This document shows, piece by piece, positions 1-8,899 of a DNA stretch of 64,000 nt. A program made the translations under genes and the position numbers. The notes under the pieces were generated by a model. The model was not told the DNA's origin and made no database searches. It saw only the letters and a program-made list of their open reading frames with translations. The stretch is from Acerihabitans sp015654925 (GTDB taxonomy: Bacteria; Pseudomonadota; Gammaproteobacteria; Enterobacterales; Enterobacteriaceae), in contig NZ_CP178732.1 in the NCBI RefSeq assembly GCF_047324175.1, positions 5,766,001 through 5,830,000 on the forward strand, in the 5' to 3' direction. How positions within the stretch are numbered: position 1 is the first letter of the stretch; each line of letters starts with the position of its first letter.

Positions 1-654
1 ATACATATTGCCGAACAACCGAAGGCCTAAAGAAACTGGTTTAGACAGTAAGCTAACGCCTTCGAGAATCAGGTTGATGGGTATAAACGCCCAATGGTTA
101 AACGGCTGCATGGTGAGTTCTTTGACAAAACCACCAATCCCCTTCATCCGCACGCTATAGATAAGAATGAGGATAAATACGCCCAGCGCCATGGATATGG
201 TGATATTCACGTCCGCGGAAGGCACCACGCGCAGCGCCGGCAGCCCCATATAGCGTTCGGCGATAGTGGGCAGCAAATCGATAGGCAGCAAATCCATCAG
301 GTTCATAAGGAAAACCCAGACGAAAATGGTTAACGCCAGCGGCGCGATAAGCTTGCTCTTGCCGTGAAACATGTCCCGCACGCTGCCGTCGACAAACCCG
401 ATAATCAGTTCAACCGCGGTTTGCAGCTTTCCAGGGACGCCGCTGGTGGCGCCTTTGGCTACGCGAGCAAAGATGGTGATAAAAATCACACCGAGCAGCA
501 CGGAAAAGAACATGGAGTCAATGTTGAGCGTCCAGAAAGTCGCCGGGCCGTCGTGGGGATTAACCAGTTCAAAAGTACGCAGGTTCAACTGAAGGTTATT
601 CAGGTGATGGCCTATGTATTCCTGTGGAGTAGAGATTTCTCCTGATGCAGACAT
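1..654 (-). CDS. atpB: F0F1 ATP synthase subunit a, partial (C-terminus beyond window)
   Basis: Membrane subunit a of F0. It forms the two proton half-channels facing the c-ring. The first 218 residues are present; the E. coli protein has about 271, so roughly 50 C-terminal residues lie outside. The reading frame begins MSASGEIST and the visible part ends GLRLFGNMY. This includes the essential stator arginine, residue 212 here, equivalent to E. coli Arg210. Multiple hydrophobic helices are evident. It lies 8 nt downstream of atpI on the same strand, the usual start of the atpIBEFHAGDC operon. Identification is by direct similarity to the E. coli protein. Confidence 0.97.
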   Translation of the reverse strand, partial: MSASGEISTPQEYIGHHLNNLQLNLRTFELVNPHDGPATFWTLNIDSMFFSVLLGVIFITIFARVAKGATSGVPGKLQTAVELIIGFVDGSVRDMFHGKSKLIAPLALTIFVWVFLMNLMDLLPIDLLPTIAERYMGLPALRVVPSADVNITISMALGVFILILIYSVRMKGIGGFVKELTMQPFNHWAFIPINLILEGVSLLSKPVSLGLRLFGNMY

Positions 655-662
655 GATGCCTC

Positions 663-1043
663 TTACCCTTTGTTGTTAATTACGGCCGGTGCCAATATCT
701 GCACAATCAGCACCGATAAATAGGTCAGGCCCAGTGGAACAAACGCTGCCCTGAACATCCCAAGCGCCACTATCAGCAAGGCTATGGTGGCGACTACCTT
801 GAGCGCCTCTCCGATGGCGAACGACCAGGCTACCCGCCCCGCGGCCGGAACGCTCACCTGAAGGCACGAGGTAAATAGCACAAACAACACATTCGGCAGC
901 CAGGCCGCCAGTCCCCCGCCAAGGGCGGAAACGCCCCACTGCGAACTCCGCAGCGCGAACAGCGCGCTGAACAGGACCAACGCCATTAGCTGGATAAATA
1001 ATAACTTTCCAGCAACTTTCCCGCTATAGAGGGATAAGGACAT
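663..1043 (-). CDS. atpI: ATP synthase accessory protein AtpI
   Basis: Small membrane protein of 126 aa, the same length as E. coli AtpI. It opens the atp operon and is thought to help c-ring assembly or Mg2+ supply; it is not essential. About four hydrophobic segments are visible (near residues 12-30, 36-55, 72-96 and 98-120). The C-terminus VQILAPAVINNKG is identical to the E. coli protein as I recall it. The ATG at 1043 starts the conserved alignment (MSLSLYSGKVAGKLL). It is followed after 8 nt by atpB. Confidence 0.95.
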   Translation of the reverse strand: MSLSLYSGKVAGKLLFIQLMALVLFSALFALRSSQWGVSALGGGLAAWLPNVLFVLFTSCLQVSVPAAGRVAWSFAIGEALKVVATIALLIVALGMFRAAFVPLGLTYLSVLIVQILAPAVINNKG

Positions 1044-1132
1044 ATGTTCACTCCCCCCTACCCGTTCTGGTCAGATTGCAGGTGTATAAAACTGCCTTTA
1101 GCGCCATGAGTCAAGTAACGAAAAACGTGCAA

Positions 1133-1160
1133 ATTATACGGGTAGACACTACGAATTCAA
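1133..1160 (-). promoter_or_regulatory. Predicted sigma-70 promoter of the atp operon
   Basis: On the minus strand the -35 element TTGAAT (1160-1155) and a perfect -10 TATAAT (1138-1133) are separated by 16 bp. The pair lies about 90 bp upstream of atpI, with no better pair between. This is prediction from sequence only. Confidence 0.55.
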
Positions 1161-1303
1161 TGCATAAGTAGCGAAAAGGTGAACAATAATTTAAATCCCT
1201 TCGTTTTAGCCCTTTTTCCCCTTAAAGCGCGGGAATCATACCATGCATAACTTTATACTGCTTGAGCAATTATTGCTTACGAAACTGTGCGCGTGATCAC
1301 GTT

Positions 1304-1343
1304 AAAAGGGGGGAATGTTTTTGCAACGCGGATTCCCTTTTTT
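1304..1343 (-). terminator. Possible terminator downstream of rsmG
   Basis: An inverted repeat (AAAAGGGGGGAAT on one side, ATTCCCTTTTTT on the other, with a 15-nt loop) flanked by A and T tracts. It could end transcription on either strand. It lies between rsmG and the predicted atp promoter, so it would insulate the two units. The stem is imperfect. Confidence 0.4.
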
Positions 1344-1676
1344 CGCCGCTGGGTGAAGTTAAATTAATAAATATATCAAATTCATACAGTTATATATTTT
1401 TTTATAAAAAACAGCCTTTATATCCCGCCAATCCCCTCTGACGCCCATAAGACCGACTATTTTCCGGAAATCAGGCGGGTAATAGCATAGACATGTTTAG
1501 ACATATATATTTTACATAGTTACTATTAGGACTAGAACTAATTTTCTGCCGCCGGATAATGCTAATAGGATGTAAAATTTAAGTAAACAACATTTAAAAT
1601 AGTTGACTGCTAAAATTAATTTACCCTACCAAGACGTCGTTTATTCTATTCAATCTTTTATTGATAAAAAACAAAT

Positions 1677-2297
1677 TTAACGTGGCCGGATGACCACTAA
1701 ATGCCGTTCGCCTTGTAATTGCGGAACGGCTAACTCAATCACCGCTTCCAGGACGAATGTTGCCGGCAGCGCGGCCAGCTCATCGGCCGGCACCACGCCT
1801 TTAAGCGCGTAGAACCGCCCTTGCCCCGCCGCGGGTAAATGATGGCACCATGCCAGCATATCGTTTATGGAGGCGAAGGCGCGGCTGATAACGCCGTCAA
1901 ATGGCGCGTCAGGCTGATACTCTTCCACCCGGCTTTGTACCAGTTCGATATTATCCAGCCCAAGCTCATGCTGCGCCTGGCGCAAAAACCGCATGCGCTT
2001 GCCCAGGCTATCGAGCAAGGTAAAGCGGGCATCGGGCCGCACAATGGCCAGCGGTATGCCCGGCAGGCCGGCGCCGGTGCCCACGTCGATAAAATCGCGT
2101 CCCCGCAAATGGGGGTTCACCACGATGCTGTCGAGGATGTGGCGCACCAGCATTTGTCCGGGTTCGCGTACCGACGTCAGGTTGTAGGCTTTGTTCCATT
2201 TGTTCAGTAGCTCGACATACAGCACAAGCCGCTGTTTTTGCTCATCGGTAAGCGTTATTTCCGCCTGGGCGAGTAATGATTCCAGTTTAGCCAGCAT
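1677..2297 (-). CDS. rsmG: 16S rRNA (guanine527-N7)-methyltransferase RsmG (GidB)
   Basis: Methylates N7 of G527 in 16S rRNA using S-adenosylmethionine. Loss gives low-level streptomycin resistance in other bacteria. 206 aa against 207 in E. coli. The SAM-binding loop DVGTGAGLPG is at residues 71-80, preceded by the conserved KWNKAYNLTS. The frame is open 25 codons further upstream, but ATG 2297 (MLAKLESLL) matches the start of the family. It sits downstream of mnmG on the same strand, as in most gammaproteobacteria. A strong hairpin between the two suggests only partial co-transcription. Confidence 0.95.
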   Translation of the reverse strand: MLAKLESLLAQAEITLTDEQKQRLVLYVELLNKWNKAYNLTSVREPGQMLVRHILDSIVVNPHLRGRDFIDVGTGAGLPGIPLAIVRPDARFTLLDSLGKRMRFLRQAQHELGLDNIELVQSRVEEYQPDAPFDGVISRAFASINDMLAWCHHLPAAGQGRFYALKGVVPADELAALPATFVLEAVIELAVPQLQGERHLVVIRPR

Positions 2298-2361
2298 GAT
2301 GAGTCCCTCGTATACGGCACGGCCGGCGTTAATGCCGTCGCGGATAATGTGGCGTGTTGTA

Positions 2362-2395
2362 TAAAAAAACAAAGCCGCCGGGAAGATCCGGCGGC
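2362..2395 (-). terminator. Rho-independent terminator after mnmG
   Basis: A perfect 8-bp GC stem (GCCGCCGG / CCGGCGGC, 2374-2381 and 2388-2395) with a 6-nt loop. On the minus strand it is followed by TTTGTTTTTTT. It lies between the mnmG stop and the rsmG start, so it should terminate or attenuate read-through into rsmG. Confidence 0.75.
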
Positions 2396-2415
2396 AAAGG
2401 GTCAGAGCGGGCCGA

Positions 2416-4305
2416 TCAGGCGCTGCGGCGCAGCAACCCCTGCTTTTTCAGCCATACCAGCAGGATCGAGATCGCCGCGGGCGTTACGCCTGAAATGCGG
2501 GAAGCCTGGCCGATGGAGTTGGGCTTATGATCGTTTAGCTTGGCAATGACCTCGTTGGACAACCCCGCCACCTGCAGGTAATCCAGCTCTACCGGCAGCA
2601 GGGTGTTCTCATTGCGCAGTTGGCGGTCGATCTCATCCTGCTGGCGCGTGATATACCCTTCATATTTGATCTGGATTTCCACCTGTTCGGCTGTCCGCGC
2701 ATCGGTTAATCCCGGCGCAAACATCGGCAAAGCGGTCAATATGTCATAGGTCATCTCGGGACGGCGCAGCAGCTCTTCACCGCTGGCTTCGCGGGATAAC
2801 GGCGCTTTTAACAGCTGGTTGACGCTGGCGACATCCTCGGTACGGGGATTAACCCAAACGTCGCGCAAGCGCTGGCGTTCCCGTTCGATATTTTCCAGTT
2901 TCTCGCTAAAGCGCGCCCAGCGCTCGTCGTCAACCAGGCCAAGTTCACGCCCGGCGGCGGTCAAACGCAAATCCGCGTTGTCTTCGCGCAGCAGCAGGCG
3001 GTATTCGGCGCGGGAAGTAAACATACGATAGGGTTCTTTGGTGCCCAGGGTGCAAAGATCGTCCACCAGCACGCCGAGGTAGGCTTGATCGCGCCGCGGC
3101 GACCAGCCTTCCTGTTCATTGGCCAGACGTCCGGCGTTGATACCGGCCAGCATGCCCTGCGCCGCGGCCTCTTCGTAACCTGTGGTGCCGTTGATTTGCC
3201 CGGCGAAGAACAACCCGCCGATATATTTGCTTTCCAGGGTGGGCTTTAAATCGCGCGGATCGAAAAAGTCATATTCAATGGCGTAGCCGGGACGCACGAT
3301 GCCGGCATTTTCCAGACCTTTCATCGAATGCACCATTTTCATCTGTACGTCGAACGGCAAACTGGTGGAAATGCCGTTAGGGTAAACTTCGTTGCTGGTC
3401 AGCCCCTCGGGTTCAAGGAAGATCTGATGGGAATCGCGATCGGCAAAACGCATCACCTTGTCTTCGATAGAAGGGCAATAACGCGGGCCTACGCCTTCGA
3501 TCACCCCGGCATACATCGGGCTGCGATCCAGATTCTGGCGTATTACCTCATGGGTGCGTTCATTGGTGTAGGTAATGTAGCAGGGCACCTGGCGCGGATG
3601 CTGTTCCACCGAGCCCATGAACGAGAAGACCGGCAGCGGCACATCACCCTGCTGCGTGGCCAACTGGCTGAAATCGATCGTCCTGGCATCCAGGCGCGGC
3701 GGGGTGCCGGTTTTCAGGCGTTTGACCCGGAAAGGCAGTTCGCGCAGGCGTTTGGACAATGAGATCGACGGCGGATCGCCGGCGCGGCCGCCGCTGTAAT
3801 GATCCATGCCGATATGGATCTTGCCGTCCAGGAAGGTGCCTACGGTCAATACCACCGCTTTAGCCCGGAATTTCAGACCCATCTGGGTGACGGCGCCCAC
3901 GGCCCGATCGTTCTCGACGATAAGATCTTCCACCGCCTGTTGAAAGATCATCAGGTTGGGTTGGTTCTCCAGCGCGGTCCTGATCGCCAGCCGGTAAAGC
4001 AAGCGATCGGCCTGGGCACGGGTGGCGCGCACGGCCGGCCCTTTGCTGGCGTTTAGTATCCTAAACTGAATCCCCGCCTGGTCAATCGCCTTGGCCATCA
4101 GGCCGCCCATGGCGTCGATTTCTTTGACCAAATGGCCTTTACCGATCCCGCCAATTGCCGGATTGCAGGACATTTGTCCAAGCGTATCAATATTATGCGT
4201 CAACAGCAGGGTTTTGCATCCCATGCGGGCTGACGCCATGGCCGCTTCCGTACCGGCATGGCCGCCACCAATGATGATGACGTCAAATTGATCGGGATAG
4301 AACAT
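2416..4305 (-). CDS. mnmG: tRNA uridine-5-carboxymethylaminomethyl synthesis enzyme MnmG (GidA)
   Basis: FAD-dependent partner of MnmE. The complex installs the carboxymethylaminomethyl group on wobble U34 of several tRNAs. 629 aa, exactly the E. coli length. The N-terminal dinucleotide-binding motif GGGHAG is at residues 13-18. The conserved CNPAIGGIGKGHL follows near residue 50, and the C-terminal helical domain ends GVTPAAISILLVWLKK. ATG 4305 was chosen because it begins the conserved MFYPDQFDVIIIGGG and has a GAGG Shine-Dalgarno upstream; an in-frame ATG at 4341 adds 12 unconserved residues. It borders oriC, as in E. coli. Confidence 0.97.
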   Translation of the reverse strand: MFYPDQFDVIIIGGGHAGTEAAMASARMGCKTLLLTHNIDTLGQMSCNPAIGGIGKGHLVKEIDAMGGLMAKAIDQAGIQFRILNASKGPAVRATRAQADRLLYRLAIRTALENQPNLMIFQQAVEDLIVENDRAVGAVTQMGLKFRAKAVVLTVGTFLDGKIHIGMDHYSGGRAGDPPSISLSKRLRELPFRVKRLKTGTPPRLDARTIDFSQLATQQGDVPLPVFSFMGSVEQHPRQVPCYITYTNERTHEVIRQNLDRSPMYAGVIEGVGPRYCPSIEDKVMRFADRDSHQIFLEPEGLTSNEVYPNGISTSLPFDVQMKMVHSMKGLENAGIVRPGYAIEYDFFDPRDLKPTLESKYIGGLFFAGQINGTTGYEEAAAQGMLAGINAGRLANEQEGWSPRRDQAYLGVLVDDLCTLGTKEPYRMFTSRAEYRLLLREDNADLRLTAAGRELGLVDDERWARFSEKLENIERERQRLRDVWVNPRTEDVASVNQLLKAPLSREASGEELLRRPEMTYDILTALPMFAPGLTDARTAEQVEIQIKYEGYITRQQDEIDRQLRNENTLLPVELDYLQVAGLSNEVIAKLNDHKPNSIGQASRISGVTPAAISILLVWLKKQGLLRRSA

Positions 4306-4389
4306 GCTAAATAAACCTCGCTTGGGGCGAAAGATCGTCAAGGGCCTTCGGGAAAGTGGATTCTACTCAACTTTGGCAGTGAAACAAGC

Positions 4390-4680
4390 CCCGGGGATCG
4401 GCAGGTAATTAAAGAAAGATCTTTTTATTTAAAGATCTCTTTATTATGTCTACTACTATGATCGCGATCCTCTGTGGATAAGCCTTTTTTCATCTGCGAA
4501 AACAGATCGTTATCGACGATCGTTTGCTGTGAATGATCGGTGATCCCAATCGGTATAAGCTGGGATCAAGATCGGCACTTATCCACTGATTGAAAAGCGA
4601 ACAAAGGTTATACAGTGGATAACTACCGGTTATAGGCGGGTTTCAAGCCAGGTTATCCACAGAAAAAGAGCGATCTTTTT
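4390..4680. other. Chromosomal replication origin oriC
   Basis: Intergenic region between mnmG and mioC with the architecture of E. coli oriC. An AT-rich unwinding element with two AAAGATCT 13-mer-like repeats (4412-4440) is followed by DnaA boxes: R1 TGTGGATAA 4473-4481 (minus), TTATCCACT 4579-4587 (plus), AGTGGATAA 4614-4622 (minus) and TTATCCACA 4653-4661 (plus). Many GATC Dam/SeqA sites are present. The block GTGAATGATCGGTGATCC near 4529-4547, GTATAAGCTGGGATC, and GGATAACTACCGGTT match E. coli oriC as I remember it. Boundaries are approximate. Confidence 0.95.
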
Positions 4681-4684
4681 TTAA

Positions 4685-5125
4685 TTATATTAGGTCGATC
4701 CAGCTTTTCACCCACTCTTCCGCCGGATCTTCAGGAATTTCATGTTGGGTGATATCGATCTTCAGAATAGCGCCGACCCGTGACGCCCCGCGTTCGATCA
4801 TCTGGCGATCGATACTGTCGATAGCGCCGCAAAACGTGTCGTATTCGCTGCTGCCGATGCCGATAGCACCGTATTTCACCCCGGCCAGCGAGGGTTGCTC
4901 GGCGGCCAGCTGTTCAAACAGCGGTTGCAGGTTATCGGGAAGATCGCCCGCGCCGTGGGTCGAGGAAACGATCAGCCAAACGCCTTGCGGGATCAGCTCT
5001 TCAAGCTCAGGACCGTGCAAGACATTGGCCGTATGCCCCTGTTGTTCAATAATGCCGGCGAGATGCTCCGCCACATACTCGGCGCTGCCCAGGGTACTGC
5101 CGCTAATGATCGTTACGTCGGTCAT
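4685..5125 (-). CDS. mioC: Flavodoxin-like protein MioC
   Basis: 146-aa FMN-binding flavodoxin-fold protein. The E. coli protein has 147 aa and supports biotin synthase electron transfer in vitro. The phosphate-binding loop SGSTLGSAEY is at residues 8-17. SSTHGAGDLPDN and GIGSSEYDTFCGA supply the isoalloxazine contacts. The C-terminus keeps the IPEDPAEEW motif. Transcription from its promoter runs through oriC toward mnmG, as in E. coli, and a consensus DnaA box lies upstream at 5185. Confidence 0.95.
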   Translation of the reverse strand: MTDVTIISGSTLGSAEYVAEHLAGIIEQQGHTANVLHGPELEELIPQGVWLIVSSTHGAGDLPDNLQPLFEQLAAEQPSLAGVKYGAIGIGSSEYDTFCGAIDSIDRQMIERGASRVGAILKIDITQHEIPEDPAEEWVKSWIDLI

Positions 5126-5184
5126 AATCGTTCCGTCTGAATAAAGAGCCGATATTGTACGCTGTGTATCGCCTGGGATCTACC

Positions 5185-5193
5185 TGTGGATAA
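5185..5193 (-). promoter_or_regulatory. DnaA box upstream of mioC
   Basis: TGTGGATAA, the reverse complement of the consensus TTATCCACA, lies in the asnC-mioC gap about 60 bp upstream of the mioC start. In E. coli DnaA represses the mioC promoter through such a box, so the same control is likely here. Confidence 0.75.
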
Positions 5194-5214
5194 TAGGGGT
5201 ATAAGAAATTACTG

Positions 5215-5676
5215 TCAGGGGACGATGGTGCGGCTGATGGGGTTCTGCAGGGAGATCAGCGTTTCAGTGGACTGGATCTCGTCGATGGTTTGGATCTTGT
5301 TGATAAGTACCTCTTGCAAGGCATCGATGGAGCGGCACATGACTTTAATAAAAATGCTGTAATGTCCCGTGGTGTAATAGGCTTCCACCACTTCTTCCAG
5401 CGCATCGAGCTTTTTTAGCGCCGACGGGTAATCCTTGGCGCTTTTGAGGATGATGCCGATAAAACAGCAGACATCGTAACCCAAATGCTTGGCGCTCACA
5501 TCCACTCGGGCGCCGGTGATAATGCCCGCCTGCTTCATCTTCTCCACACGCACATGAATGGTGCCGGCGCTGACCATCAGCTGTTTGGCCAGTTCGGCAT
5601 AGGCGGTGCGGGCATTGGCCATCAAGGCCTGTAAAATGGCGCGATCGAGCGTATCTATCTGATAACTTTCCGGCAT
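5215..5676 (-). CDS. asnC: Asparagine-responsive transcriptional regulator AsnC (Lrp family)
   Basis: 153-aa Lrp/AsnC regulator. The N-terminal helix-turn-helix (about residues 20-50, AELAKQLMVSAGTIHVRVEKM) is followed by the RAM effector domain (IKVMCRSIDALQEVLINKIQ). It is very close to E. coli AsnC, 152 aa. ATG 5676 matches the family start; an ATG at 5748 would overlap the end of viaA. In E. coli AsnC activates the divergent asnA gene, but asnA is absent here: the start lies 13 nt from the viaA stop. It may still act on mioC and mnmG. Confidence 0.95.
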   Translation of the reverse strand: MPESYQIDTLDRAILQALMANARTAYAELAKQLMVSAGTIHVRVEKMKQAGIITGARVDVSAKHLGYDVCCFIGIILKSAKDYPSALKKLDALEEVVEAYYTTGHYSIFIKVMCRSIDALQEVLINKIQTIDEIQSTETLISLQNPISRTIVP

Positions 5677-5689
5677 TATTTCCTCTGTA

Positions 5690-7153
5690 TCAACGGTGCC
5701 AGCGGCGTAATAAACGGTGTTTAAAATCGGTGTCGAAATGCCAGACATGATCGAATATCTTCAGGATACCCGGTTTTCCCAGCGATGACAGGGCGACCGC
5801 GTGGAAACGCTGCTGCTGCCCTCGCTGTTTTTGTTTTATGCGGGCGATAAGCGCATCAGGCAGCCGCTGGGCGATAAAATCCGATATCACCACCGCGTCG
5901 GCGTCCCGCCAATCCGCGGTATCCAGGCGATCGGCCAAAGCGGCGATGCAGGCGCTGAGGTCGGTGCCGCCGCTAAAGCGCTGGCCAAGAAAACGGATCG
6001 CCTGTTCCAGTCCCGAGGATGCGCTAAGTTCGTAGCTGACCATGCCGGTGGAGAATAAGGTAATAAAGCAACGGCGATTATCCGCCAGCGCGATGCGCAT
6101 CAGCGCCAGGCAAAAGGCTTTTGCGCACTGCTCGTTAAACCCGCCCATCGAGCCGGAGGTATCGACGCAGACGACAAAAGGCCCTCTGGGCTGCGTCTCG
6201 CGGTGTTCGCTGTGCGCCGATCGTTTTACCACCCGTTCTTCCCACCCTTCGCCTTGTAAACGGTAGGTGAGCAATCGCTTTTCCAGCAGCCGGCGATAAA
6301 ACTCAAACTCCAGCTCGTCAATGCCCAGGGTGGCCAGCTCGGTGGGTAATAATCGCAGCAAATCGTCGCTTTGATGAATACCGCTGACTTCTTCCGGCTG
6401 TACCGCCGGTACGCGCATGCGCAGGCGGACCCAGCGCTGCGGGGCATCGGGAGCCGAGACGGCATGGGCTTCGCGGCTGCGCCCCAGTTGATCCGCCAGT
6501 GAGCGCAGTTCCGGCTGTCGCTGCAAAAACTCGCCGTAATGGACTAACAGCCGGTAATCCTGCCGCTGTCGCTGCCCGACGGCCATATCCCATAATCGCC
6601 CGGCGGAGGCATCGTTTTCCACCATTAAAGGCGCCAGCGCACCGCTGATGGCCAATTGCTGCTGCAATTCGTTAAGCAGCATCTCCCGCTCCTGTTCCAA
6701 CAACCGGCGGTGCAGGGTTACCGCCCGCATCGTCAGGCTGATGCGCCAACGTTGCAAAAACAGCAACTGGAAGCTTTCATCGGGGCGGTCACCTGCAAAG
6801 GTTACCGCTCCAGCCAAATGCCCGGCTTCCGCATAAAAATCCGAGTGCAACTGCCCCAGCCGTTCCAGGGTCGGGGCCAGCCCGGTCCTGAATTGTCCCA
6901 GCGGCATAAGCTGATTTTGCTGGAATAGATAGAACTCCGCCGCCAGTTCAGGTGATACCCGGGTTTCGGTCAGCGCCTGTTCCAGGCGTTGTTTAACCAG
7001 CGGTATCCGCTTGAGCAGCGCTTTTTTAAACGGCGGGTATTTTTCCAGGAATACCACCAACTGCGGGCTGGCAAGCAGCGTCAGGATAAATTCATCCAGC
7101 AGTTCGCTTTCGTTAATCGATAAAAACAGATCGAGCGTGGTTAACGCCAGCAT
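5690..7153 (-). CDS. viaA: VWA-domain protein ViaA, partner of RavA
   Basis: 487 aa against 483 in E. coli. The C-terminal von Willebrand A domain starts at CVDTSGSMGGF with the MIDAS residues D331, S333 and S335, and T and D contacts follow (FSGGTDLSA, VVISDF). The N-terminal helical half is the ViaA-specific domain. In E. coli ViaA stimulates the RavA ATPase, binds lipids, and affects aminoglycoside sensitivity and fumarate reductase. It lies 6 nt downstream of ravA, so translation is probably coupled. Confidence 0.96.
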   Translation of the reverse strand: MLALTTLDLFLSINESELLDEFILTLLASPQLVVFLEKYPPFKKALLKRIPLVKQRLEQALTETRVSPELAAEFYLFQQNQLMPLGQFRTGLAPTLERLGQLHSDFYAEAGHLAGAVTFAGDRPDESFQLLFLQRWRISLTMRAVTLHRRLLEQEREMLLNELQQQLAISGALAPLMVENDASAGRLWDMAVGQRQRQDYRLLVHYGEFLQRQPELRSLADQLGRSREAHAVSAPDAPQRWVRLRMRVPAVQPEEVSGIHQSDDLLRLLPTELATLGIDELEFEFYRRLLEKRLLTYRLQGEGWEERVVKRSAHSEHRETQPRGPFVVCVDTSGSMGGFNEQCAKAFCLALMRIALADNRRCFITLFSTGMVSYELSASSGLEQAIRFLGQRFSGGTDLSACIAALADRLDTADWRDADAVVISDFIAQRLPDALIARIKQKQRGQQQRFHAVALSSLGKPGILKIFDHVWHFDTDFKHRLLRRWHR

Positions 7154-7159
7154 AATGGG

Positions 7160-8659
7160 TTAATCCTGCCAGGCGTGCTGCAGTTGCCGTGAAACGTCCA
7201 GTAAACTGGCTTCAATTTTCGCTACCCACTCTTTAGGGATAAACAGGCAGGATTGGTGCTCGCTGAAACGGTTGCGCTGCTGATGGAATTGCCGCTCGAC
7301 CAGGGCCATGGCTTCTTGCAACTCCGGCGTGAGCTCCAGGGACGGTTGCTGCCCTGCTGGCGCCAATAAGGAGGCCTGCCGGCTGATATCCAGGACTTCC
7401 AGTTGTCCCTGGGCGGTAATGCGCGCCTCCAGGGATTGGGCAAAACCGATGTTGTTCAACTTAGCCTTCAATTGGCCGCCTTTTTGTAGCCAGTGTTGCA
7501 AGGCGTCCCGCTCAAGGGAAATATGGGTCACCGTGATGTCATGTAAAATCAGCGGCGTTTGCAATATCAATTGCAGGGTGGCGGCGGTAACGCTATCAGG
7601 CAGGGAATAAACCGCTTTGCGGGCCATCATTCCTTTTTTCGCCTCCAGGGTCAGGGCCTGTAACTGCTGGCCTGCGCGGCGTTGCTCCACTCTTTCCCGT
7701 TCGATATCCTGAATTTTCATTATCATGGCCTGTTGCTGGTAGCCTTGCTCCACCATCAGCAGTTCCACCTGATTGGCCACCAGCGCCAGGCTGTCCGGGT
7801 CATGCCACAGGCAATCCTTTAACAGGATAAGATCCACCGGCGCGATAGCCTGGCGGTCGCTGAAAAAGGCGCTCGCCTGCAATAGACGCAATGCTTTTTT
7901 CCAACGCCGGTCGGACACATAGGGCGCCTGCGCCAGGGCATCCAGCCGTAGGCGGAGCTGATAGATCAATTCAAAACAGTCCGTCGGCAACGTTATCCGG
8001 TCGATTTGCCCCTGCCAGGCGAGATATTCCTCATCGCCGATGCGCAGGGACTCGGGAAAGGCGTGTTCATCGATATCATTATTATGCGTAAGCAGGGCGT
8101 GGAAATTGCTTTTATCTTTGACCTTATGCAGCCAGAGACGAATCAGCATACGGTCATAAAGCGCTTCCAGGCCGCTATCGGCATCCGGCAATTCATTCGA
8201 CGCGGTAATTAACAGACGCAGCGGCAGGACTTGCTCCGTATCGCCGTTACGAAACCGTCGCTCGTTAATGGCGGTCAGTAAGGTATTCAAAATCGCCGGT
8301 CCGGCTTTCCAAATCTCATCGAGAAACACGATCTCCGCTTCTGGAAGATAACCCCTGGTTAAGCGGTGGTATCGTCCTTCCTCTTTCAGGGCCTGGATGG
8401 AGAGCGGGCCGAAGACTTCTTCCGGTGTGGAAAAGCGCGTCATCAGGTAATCAAAAGCCCGGGCGTGGCGGAAGGCGTGTTTGAGGCGCCGCGCTATCAG
8501 GCTTTTGGCAATGCCCGGCGGCCCTAATAAAAAGACGCTCTCGCCGCATAAAGCCGCCAGCAGGCAGAGCCGGATAGTATGCTGTCGCTCGTATAACCCG
8601 CTTTCCAGCGCGCTACTCAGGCGATAAATTCTCTCAACCAGCGGGGACGAATGAGCCAT
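7160..8659 (-). CDS. ravA: MoxR-family AAA+ ATPase RavA
   Basis: 499 aa (E. coli 498). Walker A GPPGIAKS is at residues 46-53 and Walker B VFLDE at 111-115, with sensor 1 ASNE and an arginine finger region in DRMLIRLW. The C-terminal LARA/triple-helical region binds the lysine decarboxylase LdcI in E. coli, forming a cage linked to acid stress and ppGpp. ATG 8659 matches the family start (MAHSSPLVERI). It forms an operon with viaA and is divergent from kup across a 240-bp gap. Confidence 0.96.
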   Translation of the reverse strand: MAHSSPLVERIYRLSSALESGLYERQHTIRLCLLAALCGESVFLLGPPGIAKSLIARRLKHAFRHARAFDYLMTRFSTPEEVFGPLSIQALKEEGRYHRLTRGYLPEAEIVFLDEIWKAGPAILNTLLTAINERRFRNGDTEQVLPLRLLITASNELPDADSGLEALYDRMLIRLWLHKVKDKSNFHALLTHNNDIDEHAFPESLRIGDEEYLAWQGQIDRITLPTDCFELIYQLRLRLDALAQAPYVSDRRWKKALRLLQASAFFSDRQAIAPVDLILLKDCLWHDPDSLALVANQVELLMVEQGYQQQAMIMKIQDIERERVEQRRAGQQLQALTLEAKKGMMARKAVYSLPDSVTAATLQLILQTPLILHDITVTHISLERDALQHWLQKGGQLKAKLNNIGFAQSLEARITAQGQLEVLDISRQASLLAPAGQQPSLELTPELQEAMALVERQFHQQRNRFSEHQSCLFIPKEWVAKIEASLLDVSRQLQHAWQD

Positions 8660-8899
8660 AATAAATGCGTTATCCCAATTAATAATGGTGACGAAACAAT
8701 AAACCACCGCTTTTTATAATGATAGAGCCGAAATAACGCGCCGGGTGGCCGGATTTCATATCGTTTTGGCGGTTTGTAACGGATTGAAGCGGATATTAGA
8801 TTAGGTATTCTACAAGTTTCATGCATACTGTGCGCTTTTTGATGAGCTACGGATCGAGCCCACCAAACGCTTACGGATATAAAACAGCGCGAAGAGGTT

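Larger units (their letters stand above)
1044..1676. other. Intergenic region between rsmG and atpI
   Basis: 633 bp without a supportable gene. The part next to atpI holds the atp promoter. The middle holds a terminator-like inverted repeat. The rsmG-proximal 300 bp is strongly AT-rich, with poly-T tracts near 1387-1412, and shows nothing I can name. Confidence 0.6.

Noticed and set aside
436..654. Short plus-strand frames opposite atpB
   Set aside because: Antisense to atpB, with no ribosome site and no recognisable product.
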